From: Pseudomonas helmanticensis
GTDB lineage: Bacteria; Pseudomonadota; Gammaproteobacteria; Pseudomonadales; Pseudomonadaceae
Length of the DNA stretch: 64,000 bases
NCBI RefSeq assembly: GCF_900182985.1
Contig: NZ_FXUY01000001.1
Span: forward strand, 2,046,001-2,110,000
Direction: 5' to 3'
A program made the position numbers and the translations under genes. Shown here one piece after another: positions 55,825 to 64,000 of this stretch (its first letter is position 1; every line of letters starts with the position of its first letter). The notes under the pieces are model-generated. The model was given only the letters and a program-made list of their open reading frames with translations, searched no databases and was not told the DNA's origin.

Positions 55825-55900
55825 AAAAAAGATCGCAGCCTTCGGCAGCTCCTACATTGATCTCTGTAGGAGCTGCCGAAGGCTGCGATCTTTTGATCTT
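55825..55900. repeat. REP pair in outward orientation, class A (GAAGG variant)
   Basis: GATCGCAGCCTTCGGCAGCT, then CTGCCGAAGGCTGCGATC. It lies between the YuiF-type gene and the chemoreceptor start, both on the minus strand. Confidence 0.88.
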
Positions 55901-55911
55901 CAGAGGCTAAA

Positions 55912-57228
55912 TCACAACACCATCGCGGCCACCCAGCCGAACGCCAGCAGCGGCAGATTGTAATGCAGGAACGTCGGCACCACGGTGTCCCAGATGTGGT
56001 GATGCTGACCGTCGATGTTCAAGCCAGAGGTCGGGCCGAGGGTCGAATCCGAGGCCGGTGAACCGGCGTCTCCCAACGCACCGGCGGTACCGACGATGCA
56101 CACGATAGCGATCGGGCTGAAGCCCAGTTGCACGCACAGCGGCACAAAAATCGCCGCCAGAATCGGCACGGTGGAAAACGACGAACCGATGCCCATGGTC
56201 ACCAGCAACCCGACCAGCAACATCAACAGCGCGCCGATGCCCTTGCTGTGATTGATCCACGACGCCGACGACTCGACCAGCGTCTGCACCTCTCCGGTCG
56301 CCTTCATCACTTCGGCAAAACCGGACGCGGCGATCATGATGAAGCCGATCATCGCCATCATCTTCATGCCTTCGGTGAACAGGTCATCCGTCTCGCGCCA
56401 CTTCACAATGCCCGACACCGAGAAGATCAGGAACCCGACCAGCGCCCCGATAATCATCGAGTCCAGCAACAGTTGCACAATGAACGCGGCGGCAATCGCC
56501 ACACCGGCAATCATCAGGCTCATCGGGTTGTACTGCACCGCCACTTGCTCGACCTGCTCGATCTTCGCCAGGTCGTAGACGCGCCGTTTGCGATAGCTGA
56601 CGAACGCCATCGCCAACCCGAAGACCATGCCCAACGCCGGAATGCCCATGGCGTGGGTGACATTGATGCCACTGATGTCGACGCCGCTGCGCGCAACATT
56701 GGCCAACAAAATCTCATTGAGAAAGATGTTACCGAAGCCTACCGGGAGGAACATGTACGGAGTGATCAGACCGAACGTCATCACACAGGCGATCAAACGG
56801 CGATCGAGTTGCAGCTTGGTCAGTACATATAAAAGCGGCGGCACCAGCAGCGGAATGAAGGCGATATGGATCGGCAGAATATTCTGCGAAGCGATCGCCA
56901 CCACCCACAGCAGGCCGATCAGCAGCCATTTGACGCTGTCGCCGCCGCTCGAATGCTGGCGATCAACCATCGCCAGGGCCTTGTCCGCCAGCGCATGGGC
57001 CAGGCCGGACTTGGCAATCGCCACGGCGAAAGCGCCCAACAACGCGTAGGACAACGCCACGGTCGCCCCGCCACCCAGACCGCTGTTGAACGCCTTGAGC
57101 GTGGCGTCGATGCCCAGGCCACCGGTCAAACCACCGACCAGCGCGCCCACGATCAGGGCGATCACCACGTGCACGCGGGACAGGCTGAGCACCAGCATGA
57201 CGCCGACCGCCGCTATGACTGCATTCAT
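55912..57228 (-). CDS. YuiF/NhaC-type ion or amino-acid transporter
   Basis: 438 residues with about 11 membrane segments. [57 protein letters not shown] and [18 protein letters not shown] are the motifs of the Na+/H+ antiporter family that includes Bacillus YuiF. It is an inner-membrane secondary transporter; a role in ion or amino-acid exchange is inferred from the family. It lies between two chemoreceptor genes. Confidence 0.88.
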   Translation of the reverse strand: MNAVIAAVGVMLVLSLSRVHVVIALIVGALVGGLTGGLGIDATLKAFNSGLGGGATVALSYALLGAFAVAIAKSGLAHALADKALAMVDRQHSSGGDSVKWLLIGLLWVVAIASQNILPIHIAFIPLLVPPLLYVLTKLQLDRRLIACVMTFGLITPYMFLPVGFGNIFLNEILLANVARSGVDISGINVTHAMGIPALGMVFGLAMAFVSYRKRRVYDLAKIEQVEQVAVQYNPMSLMIAGVAIAAAFIVQLLLDSMIIGALVGFLIFSVSGIVKWRETDDLFTEGMKMMAMIGFIMIAASGFAEVMKATGEVQTLVESSASWINHSKGIGALLMLLVGLLVTMGIGSSFSTVPILAAIFVPLCVQLGFSPIAIVCIVGTAGALGDAGSPASDSTLGPTSGLNIDGQHHHIWDTVVPTFLHYNLPLLAFGWVAAMVL

Positions 57229-57644
57229 TTCACTACCTCAAAAAACACTGCGGTGGAAAACCGACCGCCAGACAGGATGAGTCCGCCAACGGATTACCGG
57301 CGGATTTGCAAAGAGGGTCTTATTAGAAGGGCGCGCACTGTGCCGCAGAGTGGCGGCGCTGTCAAAACATCCAAAGCTGTACCCACCCCCTGTGGCGAGG
57401 GGGCTGCCCCCGTCCGGCTGCGAAGCAGTCGTAAAACCAGACAACGAGGTTTCGCTGAATGAACGCGGGGGCGGCTTCGTCACCCAACGGGGGCAAGCCC
57501 CCTCGCCACAGGAATAGTAGTGCAACAGAGTATTCGCATCGAGCAGTGCGGCAATTGGTCATATTGTGTTTCAGGGATAAAGAAAGCCGAAACGCGGCCG
57601 TTACAGTGCAAAGTCTCAGATATTTATCGAATAAGGACGTCTCC
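57229..57644. other. Intergenic region between divergent transporter and chemoreceptor genes
   Basis: 416 bases. It holds a class D inverted repeat at 57388-57512 and, close to the chemoreceptor start, CAAAG with CGAATAA 14 bases later, which only loosely resembles a FliA (sigma-28) promoter. No gene seen. Confidence 0.55.
57388..57512. repeat. Inverted repeat pair, class D
   Basis: CCCTGTGGCGAGGGGGCT and AGCCCCCTCGCCACAGG form the outer arms, with CGGCTGCGAAGCAGTCG inside. Same family as 9405-9541. Confidence 0.85.
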
Positions 57645-59792
57645 ATGTCGCTCAGACAACTTTCCATCCAATGGAAAATCACCCTGCTCGCCGGCCTCTG
57701 CCTGGCCGGTATCGTGACCCTGTTGGTGGGTCTTTCGCTGTACCGCATGGAGCACAGTTCCGCACTGGTGAAAGCCTCCAGCATGGAGATGCTCACCGAG
57801 TCGGCGCAGGCGCGCATCGAGTCGCAAGGCGAAGTGCAAGCCGCCGGCATTCGTCAGCAATTCATGGACGCCTATCAATACGGTCACGGTTTCTCGCGGC
57901 AGGTGCTGTTCCTGCGCGAGCAGGCCGAGAAGCGCTTCCTCGATGCCTTCGACCTGCGCGAAGACATGACCCGTCAGGTCAAGTCCGCACTGCAAGCCAA
58001 CCCGGACTTGCTCGGCCTGTCGCTGGTGTTCGAAGCCAACGCGCTGGACGGCAAGGACGAATTGTTTGCCGGCCAGGCCGAACTGGGCAGCAACGACAAG
58101 GGCCGTTTCGCCCTGTACTGGTCGCAACCGACCCCGGGCAAAGTCACTTCGATGGCGCTGCCGGAAAGCGACATGGCCGACACCAGCACCGGCCCTAGCG
58201 GTCAGGCCGCCAATGCCTGGTTCACCTGCCCGCGCACGACGCTCAAGCCGTGCGTGATCGAACCGTACTTCTATGTGATCGACGGCCAGAACGTGCTGAT
58301 GACCAGCATCGTCTTCCCGCTGATGGTCAACGGCAAAGTCATCGCCTCGCTGTCGGTCGACATCAACCTCAACAGCCTGCAAGCGATCAGCCAGGGCGCA
58401 AGCAAAAAGCTCTATGACGGCCAGACCGCCGTGAGCATCGTCAGCCCTGCCGGCCTGCTCGCCGGGTACAGCCCGGACGCGAGCAAATTGAGCCAGCGTC
58501 TGGATGCCGTCGACAAGGTCAGCGGTGCTGAGCTGCTGAGCAAACTGGCGTCCAGCAGCAGTGTCAGCAGCCTGCACAGCAACGGCCAGTTGAAAGTGCT
58601 GTCGCCGTTCCAGCCGATTCCGGGCGGCCCGTCGTGGGGCGTGTTGCTCGATGTACCGGAGAAAGTCCTGGTCAGCCGTGCCGAAGCGCTTAAGCAACAA
58701 CTGGACGCGAGCAATAATTCCGGCACGTTGATCGAGCTGAGCCTCGGCGTGCTGGCCGCATTGATCGGCCTGTTGCTGGTGTGGCTGATGGCGCGCAGCG
58801 TGACCAAGCCGATCCTCGGCGTGGCGCACATGCTCGAAGACATCGCCAGTGGCGAAGGCGATCTGACCCGCCGTCTGGCCTATGACAAAAAGGACGAACT
58901 CGGCCAGTTGGCCGGCTGGTTCAACCGTTTCCTCGACAAGTTGCAGCCGATCATCGCCGAGGTGAAACGCTCAGTGCAGGATGCGCGCAACACTGCCGAT
59001 CAGTCCTCGGCCATCGCCGCGCAGACCAGCGCCGGTATGGAGCAGCAATACCGTCAGGTCGATCAGGTCGCCACCGCTTCTCACGAGATGAGTGCGACCG
59101 CGCAAGACGTTGCGCGCAGTGCCGCGCAAGCAGCCGAAGCCGCCAAGGATGCCGATCGCGCCACCCGTCAGGGCCTGACCGTGATCGATCGCACCACCGC
59201 CAGTATCGACACCCTCGCCGCCGACATGAGCGCGGCCATGGTGCAGGTCGAAGGGCTGGCGGCCAACAGCGAAAAAATCGGCGCGGTGCTGGAAACCATC
59301 CGCGCCATTGCCGAGCAGACCAACCTGCTGGCGCTCAACGCGGCGATCGAAGCGGCGCGTGCCGGGGAAGCCGGACGTGGTTTTGCCGTGGTCGCGGATG
59401 AAGTGCGCAACCTCGCCCGCCGTACGCAAGAGTCGGTAGAAGAAACCCGTCAGGTGATCGAGCAATTGCAGAGCGGCACGCAGGATGTGGTCGGCTCGAT
59501 GGGCAACAGCCATCGTCAGGCCCAGGGCAGTGTCGAGCAGGTAGGTCAGGCGGTGACTGCACTGCGCCAGATCGGCGATGCGGTGACGGTGATCAGCGAC
59601 ATGAACCTGCAGATTGCCAGCGCCGCCGAAGAGCAGAGCGCGGTGGCCGAGGAGATCAATAACAACGTGGCGACGATTCGTGATGTGACGGAGTCATTGT
59701 CCGGTCAGGCGAATGAATCGGCGCGGGTCAGCCAGTCGCTGAACAGCCTGGCGAATCAGCAACAGAGTTTGATGGACCAGTTTCGCGTCTGA
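57645..59792 (+). CDS. Methyl-accepting chemotaxis protein with double Cache domain
   Basis: 715 residues. Helix 1 is at about 12-33, a large periplasmic dCache domain spans about 45-340 ([47 protein letters not shown]), helix 2 is at about 362-383, then HAMP, then the signalling domain with [20 protein letters not shown]. dCache receptors of this shape usually bind amino acids, amines or organic acids; the ligand here is unknown. AAGGA lies 9 bases before ATG 57645. Confidence 0.95.
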   Translation: MSLRQLSIQWKITLLAGLCLAGIVTLLVGLSLYRMEHSSALVKASSMEMLTESAQARIESQGEVQAAGIRQQFMDAYQYGHGFSRQVLFLREQAEKRFLDAFDLREDMTRQVKSALQANPDLLGLSLVFEANALDGKDELFAGQAELGSNDKGRFALYWSQPTPGKVTSMALPESDMADTSTGPSGQAANAWFTCPRTTLKPCVIEPYFYVIDGQNVLMTSIVFPLMVNGKVIASLSVDINLNSLQAISQGASKKLYDGQTAVSIVSPAGLLAGYSPDASKLSQRLDAVDKVSGAELLSKLASSSSVSSLHSNGQLKVLSPFQPIPGGPSWGVLLDVPEKVLVSRAEALKQQLDASNNSGTLIELSLGVLAALIGLLLVWLMARSVTKPILGVAHMLEDIASGEGDLTRRLAYDKKDELGQLAGWFNRFLDKLQPIIAEVKRSVQDARNTADQSSAIAAQTSAGMEQQYRQVDQVATASHEMSATAQDVARSAAQAAEAAKDADRATRQGLTVIDRTTASIDTLAADMSAAMVQVEGLAANSEKIGAVLETIRAIAEQTNLLALNAAIEAARAGEAGRGFAVVADEVRNLARRTQESVEETRQVIEQLQSGTQDVVGSMGNSHRQAQGSVEQVGQAVTALRQIGDAVTVISDMNLQIASAAEEQSAVAEEINNNVATIRDVTESLSGQANESARVSQSLNSLANQQQSLMDQFRV

Positions 59793-59802
59793 CCCACACG
59801 AC

Positions 59803-59891
59803 ATGTAGGAGCTGTCGAGTGCAACGAGGCTGCGATCTTTTGATCTCGCTTTAAAGATCAAAAGATCGCAGCCTGCGGCAGCTCCTACAGG
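59803..59891. repeat. REP inverted pair, class A, left arm variant
   Basis: The right arm is canonical. The left arm has GCTGTCGAGTGCAACGAGGC in place of GCTGCCGCAGGC. It lies between convergent chemoreceptor and kinase genes. Confidence 0.88.
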
Positions 59892-59904
59892 GGTGATTTG
59901 GCGG

Positions 59905-61218
59905 TTAGCGTTTGGGCAGGTTGATCAGCACTTTCAGGCCGCCCCACTCGCTTTCCTGCAACGACAATGTGCCACCCCACGTGTCGACGATGTCGCGCAC
60001 AATCCCCAGCCCCAGGCCATGTCCGTGCGTCTGCTCATCCAGCCGCGTGCCGCGACTGAACACCTGAGTGCGCTGCTCTTCGGGAATTCCCGGGCCGTCA
60101 TCCTCGACGCTCAAGGCAAAACCCTCAGCGCTTTCGACGACACTCAAACGCACCTCGGCATCCGCCCATTTGCAGGCGTTGTCCAGCAGGTTGCCCAGCA
60201 GTTCCAGCAAGTCTTCACGATCCCACGGCAATTGCAGCCCGGCCGGCGCGACATAACTCAACGCCAGATGCTCGCCATGAATCATGTTCAGCGTCGCCAG
60301 CAACCCCGGCAACTCGGCATCACAATCGAACAACGCCCCGGGCAGCGCATCACCGGACAAGCGTGCACGATTAAGCTCGCGATTGAGCCGCTGCTGCACC
60401 TGCTCCAGTTGTTCCTTGAGCAGTTTGCGCAGCTCGGGGTGGGCATCGAGTTTCTCGCTGGAGGCCAGACTCAACAACACCGCCAACGGCGTTTTCAGCG
60501 CATGGCCGAGATTGCCCAAGGCATTGCGTGAACGCTTGAGGCTGTCTTCGGTGTGCGCGAGCAAATGGTTGATCTGCGCCACCAACGGCTCCAGCTCCAC
60601 CGGCACCTGATCGTCCAGTTGCGAACGCTGGCCCTGCTGCAATTGCGCGATCTGTTCGCGCGCCTTTTCCAGTGGGCGCAAGGCGCGCCGCACGGTCAAG
60701 CGCTGCAAGAACAGAATCAACAACAAAGCCGCCAGACCCAGCCCGAGGCCGATCTGACGCATGCGCTGGAAGCTCTCGTTAACCGGCGTGTAATCCTGCG
60801 CGACGCTGATCGAGATCGACTGGCCCAGGCGCCGATAGTCCGAACGCAGCACCAGCAACTGCTGGCCGTCCGGCCCCAGCTGCAGGTTGCTGTGCAGTCC
60901 GGGATGTTCCAGCAACGGCAGATCCTGATCCCACATGGAGCGCGAACGCCAATGGCTGTCGGCAAAATCGATACGGAAATAGTGCCCGGAAAACGGCCGC
61001 TGATAGGCCGGCGACAAATGCCGCTCATCCAGTTGCAAACCCTGCGGGCCACGCACCAGCGCCACCAGCAGGCTTTCGCTGTCGTTGCGCAACCCGGCTT
61101 CGAGGTAGCGCTGCAAACCCATTTCAAACAGCCACAAACTGGTTTGCGCCAGCACCAGACCGACGATCACCATGACGCTGATCAACCCCAGGCTCAAGCG
61201 GCGCTGGATCGACCTCAC
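59905..61218 (-). CDS. Sensor histidine kinase
   Basis: 437 residues. Helix 1 at about 10-32, periplasmic sensor at about 33-155, helix 2 at about 156-171, HAMP-like linker, then the dimerisation domain with phospho-acceptor His239 in [15 protein letters not shown]-binding pieces are [19 protein letters not shown] and [11 protein letters not shown]. The start is GTG overlapping the response-regulator stop (GTGA). It resembles PhoQ/ColS-type kinases; the signal could be metal, pH or peptides. Confidence 0.93.
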   Translation of the reverse strand: MRSIQRRLSLGLISVMVIVGLVLAQTSLWLFEMGLQRYLEAGLRNDSESLLVALVRGPQGLQLDERHLSPAYQRPFSGHYFRIDFADSHWRSRSMWDQDLPLLEHPGLHSNLQLGPDGQQLLVLRSDYRRLGQSISISVAQDYTPVNESFQRMRQIGLGLGLAALLLILFLQRLTVRRALRPLEKAREQIAQLQQGQRSQLDDQVPVELEPLVAQINHLLAHTEDSLKRSRNALGNLGHALKTPLAVLLSLASSEKLDAHPELRKLLKEQLEQVQQRLNRELNRARLSGDALPGALFDCDAELPGLLATLNMIHGEHLALSYVAPAGLQLPWDREDLLELLGNLLDNACKWADAEVRLSVVESAEGFALSVEDDGPGIPEEQRTQVFSRGTRLDEQTHGHGLGLGIVRDIVDTWGGTLSLQESEWGGLKVLINLPKR

Positions 61219-61883
61219 GAAGCTTGCCCGCCGAACAGGTAACCCTGGCCGCGACGGGTTTCGATCACGCTTTTGCCGAGCTTGCGGCGCAGGTGATTGA
61301 CGTGGACTTCGAGGACGTTGGAGTCACGCTCGGTTTCACCGTCGTAGAGGTGTTCGGCGAGGTGGCTTTTCGACAGGATCTGCTCCGGGTGCAGCATGAA
61401 ATAGCGCAGCAGGCGGAATTCGGCAGCGGTCAGCTGGATGTCGGCGCCATCGCGAACGACGCACTGGCGACCTTCATCCAGATGCAGTCCGGCAGCCTTC
61501 AGCGTCGGCTGATTGGCCTGGCCCTTGGAGCGGCGTAACAGCGACTGAATGCGCAACTGCAACTCTTCAGGGTGGAACGGTTTGGTCAGGTAATCGTCGG
61601 CACCGGCCTTCAGCCCTTCGATGCGCTCGGCCCAGGAATCGCGCGCGGTGAGGATCAACACCGGGATCGCCAGACCGCCGGCGCGCCATTGCGCCAGCAC
61701 CTCAAGCCCAGGTACGCCGGGCAGGCCAAGGTCGAGAATGATCAGGTCATACGGCTCGCTGCTGCCCTGATACAGCGCGTCACGGCCGTCGGCCAGCCAA
61801 TCGACTGCGTAGCCTTGGCGTTGCAGGGCGGCGAGCAATTCGTCGGCCAGCGGCACATGGTCTTCCACCAGAAGCAAACGCAT
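61215..61883 (-). CDS. OmpR-family response regulator
   Basis: 222 residues. The receiver has Asp51 as phospho-acceptor, Thr79 and Lys101, and a winged-helix effector domain is present ([40 protein letters not shown]). It pairs with the downstream kinase and lies three bases after the second PepSY gene. It may regulate its own operon through the repeat element upstream of the first PepSY gene. Confidence 0.95.
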   Translation of the reverse strand: MRLLLVEDHVPLADELLAALQRQGYAVDWLADGRDALYQGSSEPYDLIILDLGLPGVPGLEVLAQWRAGGLAIPVLILTARDSWAERIEGLKAGADDYLTKPFHPEELQLRIQSLLRRSKGQANQPTLKAAGLHLDEGRQCVVRDGADIQLTAAEFRLLRYFMLHPEQILSKSHLAEHLYDGETERDSNVLEVHVNHLRRKLGKSVIETRRGQGYLFGGQAS

Positions 61884-61886
61884 CGG

Positions 61887-62198
61887 TCAATCTTCCTTGT
61901 CTTTCACAAGTTCGCCGGTATCGGCCCTCAGGTGCAGCTCGCGGGCCACGCCATCAACCGTCAGCAACTCGACTTCATAAATGTAGACGTCGTGCTTTTC
62001 TTCCAGCTCGACCTCCAGCAGTTTCGCGCCAGGGTAGCGATCCATGGCTTGTTGCAGCACTTGCTCCAGCGGCAGGATCACGCCCTGCTTGCGCAGATTG
62101 AGCGCTTCGTCCGGACCGAGGTCGCGGGCCAGCGCCGCCGAGCAGAAAATCACAAGCGCCAGCGCAGTGCGGCTGGTGGCGCGAACATTAACCTTCAT
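61887..62198 (-). CDS. Exported PepSY-domain protein, second copy
   Basis: 103 residues with a signal peptide (SAALARD) and one PepSY domain (LEVELEEKHDVYIYEVELLT, LHLRADTGEL). PepSY proteins act in the periplasm as inhibitors or modulators. The start overlaps the stop of the first copy (TAATG). It probably modulates the signal of the kinase encoded two genes downstream. Confidence 0.92.
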   Translation of the reverse strand: MKVNVRATSRTALALVIFCSAALARDLGPDEALNLRKQGVILPLEQVLQQAMDRYPGAKLLEVELEEKHDVYIYEVELLTVDGVARELHLRADTGELVKDKED

Positions 62199-62506
62199 TA
62201 CGTATCCTGATGATTCTTGAGCACTTGCCCGCTGACCGCGTCCAATTCCAGATCCCATTCCAGCCCCTGCCGATCACGCACTTCGATCTGGTAGATGTAC
62301 TTGCCGTACTGCTCTTCCAGCTCGGTGTCGGTGATGGTCGCGCCCGGGTGCCTGGCCAGCGCGGTCGCGTTGAGCTTCTCGAAGGACACGATAGTACCAG
62401 CGTCACGCAGACGCAGGGCTTCATCGGGACCCAGATCACGCGCATGGGCGAGGCTGGCGGTGAGGCCGACGATCGAGGCAATGGACAGGGCAGTCAGGGT
62501 TTTCAT
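62198..62506 (-). CDS. Exported PepSY-domain protein, first copy
   Basis: 102 residues, paralog of the next gene (both have RDLGPDEALRLRD-like starts). The signal peptide ends LAHARD, and the domain has TDTELEEQYGKYIYQIEVRD and DAVSGQVLKNHQ. GGAG lies 7 bases before the ATG. First gene of a four-gene operon. Confidence 0.92.
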   Translation of the reverse strand: MKTLTALSIASIVGLTASLAHARDLGPDEALRLRDAGTIVSFEKLNATALARHPGATITDTELEEQYGKYIYQIEVRDRQGLEWDLELDAVSGQVLKNHQDT

Positions 62507-62556
62507 GGGTGTCTCCGTATTTTTATGTGTTGCATACGGCGGGCACCTTAGCGATT

Positions 62557-62578
62557 TGAACTTAACTGAAACTGAATT
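62557..62578 (-). promoter_or_regulatory. Candidate response-regulator box of the PepSY operon
   Basis: On the minus strand TTCAGTTTCAGTTAAGTTCA has repeated TTCAG/TTAAG half-sites, as many OmpR-family regulators bind. It is about 50 bases upstream of the first PepSY start. Autoregulation is an inference. Confidence 0.4.
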
Positions 62579-62609
62579 GCCATCATTGCTCAGCACTCCG
62601 CACGCCCAA

Positions 62610-62695
62610 TGTAGGAGCTGCCGCAGGCTGCGATCTTTTGATCTTGTCTTTTAAAAACAACATCAAAAGATCGCAGCCTGCGGCAGCTCCTGCAG
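62610..62695. repeat. REP inverted pair, class A
   Basis: Convergent class A REPs between the divergent PepSY operon and patatin gene; the right end is CTCCTGCAGG instead of CTCCTACAGG. Confidence 0.9.
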
Positions 62696-62747
62696 GATTT
62701 TGTAACATGTGCTTATAATTGTTCGCTTGCTAACGATCGAGACCGGT

Positions 62748-63827
62748 ATGACTGCCATCCACATCAAGTTCCCCGCCCTCACCCTCAAGGCCGGCCCGCG
62801 CGCCATGGCGCGGATTCGCGCGCAAGGCTTGCACGCCGCCGACGTCGGCACCCTGCCCGGCGCGGCCGGTGGGCCGAAGGCGTTGGGCATTCAGGGGCTG
62901 GACTTGGCGTTGTTCGGTGAGTGGCTGCCGGCCGCACCACGCGAGCGTTCGCTGATCGGTGCGTCGGTCGGCTCCTGGCGTTTTGCGAGTGCCTGTCTGC
63001 CGGATGCCGCTGAAGGGATTCGCCGTCTCGGCCAGCTTTACGCCGAGCAGAATTTCAACAAGGGCGTGACCATGGCCGAGATCAGTCAGAGCTCGCAGCG
63101 CATGCTCAATGAGCTGCTCGACGGCCGCGACGCGAGCATCCTCAGCAACGCCGATTACCGCCTGAACATCATGGTGGTGAAAAGCCAGGGCCGCCTGGCC
63201 GACGACCATCGCGGTCGCCTCGGGCTGGCACTGGGTTCGGTGATCGCCGATAACCTGCGTGGGCGCGCACGGCTGTCGCGGCACTTCGAGCGACTGATCA
63301 TCCACGATCCGCGCCTGGCGCCACCGGTGAATGCGCTGAATGACTTCCCGTCACGCTTCGTCGCCCTGAATGCCGCTAACTTGCGTCAGGCGCTATTGGC
63401 CTCGGGTTCGATCCCGATGGTCATGGAAGGCGTGCGTGATCTGCCGGGCGCCGGTGCCGGCACCTTTCGCGACGGTGGCTTGCTCGATTATCACCTCGAC
63501 CTGCCCTACAGCGGCGACGGCATCGTGCTCTATCCGCACTTCACCGACCGGGTGATTCCCGGTTGGTTCGACAAGACCCTGCCGTGGCGCAAGGCCTCGG
63601 TGCAACGTTTGCAGGACGTGCTGTTGCTCGCGCCCTCGAAGGAATACCTGGCGCGCCTGCCCTACGGCAAACTGCCCGACCGAAATGACTTCAAACGCTT
63701 CATGGGCGATGCGCCGAGCCGGCAGAAATACTGGCACGCGGCGATGGACGAAAGCCGCCGCCTCGGCGACGAGTTCCTTGAACTGACTGCCAATGGTCGC
63801 CTCGCCGAGCGCTTGCTGACCCTTTAG
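62748..63827 (+). CDS. Patatin-like phospholipase
   Basis: 359 residues. The serine hydrolase motif GASVGS has nucleophile Ser73, and the dyad Asp242 sits in [11 protein letters not shown], as in patatins. The N-terminal [10 protein letters not shown] may form the oxyanion hole, in a less usual form than GGGxRG. It should hydrolyse acyl esters of lipids; the location is probably cytoplasmic or membrane-associated since no signal peptide is seen. ATG 62748 is chosen; an upstream start would add 13 non-conserved residues. Confidence 0.88.
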   Translation: MTAIHIKFPALTLKAGPRAMARIRAQGLHAADVGTLPGAAGGPKALGIQGLDLALFGEWLPAAPRERSLIGASVGSWRFASACLPDAAEGIRRLGQLYAEQNFNKGVTMAEISQSSQRMLNELLDGRDASILSNADYRLNIMVVKSQGRLADDHRGRLGLALGSVIADNLRGRARLSRHFERLIIHDPRLAPPVNALNDFPSRFVALNAANLRQALLASGSIPMVMEGVRDLPGAGAGTFRDGGLLDYHLDLPYSGDGIVLYPHFTDRVIPGWFDKTLPWRKASVQRLQDVLLLAPSKEYLARLPYGKLPDRNDFKRFMGDAPSRQKYWHAAMDESRRLGDEFLELTANGRLAERLLTL

Positions 63828-63912
63828 TCAGCACGGCCAAACACAAGCTGGTAAACTCGCCGCCTGCCCGAATCGCTGCGGCGAACACCATCTGAACAGA
63901 GCCGAAAATACC

Positions 63913-64000
63913 GTGGAAATCTTCAAGGAATTTACTTTCGAATCCGCCCACCGCTTGCCGCACGTCCCGGACGGCCACAAGTGCGGGCGTCTGCACGGTC
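63913..64000 (+). CDS. queD: 6-Carboxytetrahydropterin synthase QueD, N-terminal part
   Basis: The gene runs off the right edge; 29 residues are visible. With a GTG start it reads [18 protein letters not shown], then GHKCGRLHG. His of SAHRLP is a zinc ligand and Cys of KCGRLHG is the catalytic residue in QueD. It makes 6-carboxytetrahydropterin for queuosine. The match to E. coli QueD is close. Confidence 0.9.
   Translation, partial: MEIFKEFTFESAHRLPHVPDGHKCGRLHG

Noticed and set aside
57612-57640. FliA (sigma-28) promoter ahead of the second chemoreceptor
   Set aside because: CAAAG-N14-CGAATAA departs from the TAAAG-N15-GCCGATAA pattern in both boxes; only mentioned as a loose resemblance.

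Overview
The window reads as a chromosomal segment of a Pseudomonas of the P. fluorescens group. The evidence is the GC-rich codon usage, the typical Pseudomonas gene families (E. coli-type DNA polymerase II, SelD-SelU, Tsx plus purine nucleoside permease, YejABEF, PepSY two-component operon) and the many REP-type palindromes of at least four sequence classes that fill most intergenic gaps. No rRNA, tRNA, CRISPR array, prophage or complete insertion sequence was seen.

Layout. 1-9377: housekeeping and small metabolic genes (TauE/SafE exporter cut by the window edge, an MFS efflux protein, a lipoprotein, an exported aldose epimerase, an aldo-keto reductase, a DUF1810 protein overlapping DNA polymerase II tail to tail, a CBS-domain protein, a GST). 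9378-10672: a 1.3-kb gap with no long gene but a run of short hairpins, a 35-codon reading frame with a good ribosome site, an intrinsic terminator, a second terminator on the other strand and a near-consensus sigma-54 promoter. 10673-21287: tonB-exbB-exbD, a TonB-dependent receptor and yejA-yejB-yejE-yejF, all on the + strand. Together they look like one dedicated import route for a peptide-like substrate across both membranes. 21481-23388: DUF3455 protein, ECF sigma factor and its RskA-type anti-sigma factor. 23511-23873: a tiny exported protein made of seven 13-residue repeats.

23945-34753: DUF1615 lipoprotein divergent from a siderophore-type receptor, an FAD monooxygenase, a zinc-type 5-aminolevulinate dehydratase (hemB), a second GST, an exported histidine phosphatase, and the selD-selU operon for 2-selenouridine in tRNA. 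34947-45470: one 10.5-kb gene for a giant autotransporter built from tandem beta-strand repeats. 45982-47979: a nucleoside uptake pair (tsx plus a NUP-family protein) behind a LacI-family-type operator.

48116-64000: an oxidoreductase with an XapX-type membrane peptide, an AraC regulator, small conserved proteins, a metallothionein, an 850-bp composite repeat region, paired YdcZ-type half transporters divergent from a LysR regulator, two chemoreceptors flanking a YuiF/NhaC-type transporter, a PepSY-PepSY-response regulator-histidine kinase operon, a patatin-like protein and the start of queD.

The most unusual items are the hairpin-rich small locus at 9572-9917, the 13-residue repeat protein, the self-contained TonB/Yej import cluster with an upstream sigma-54 promoter, the modular giant autotransporter, and two genes (yejF and the AraC regulator) whose stop codon is the TAG of an adjoining REP element.
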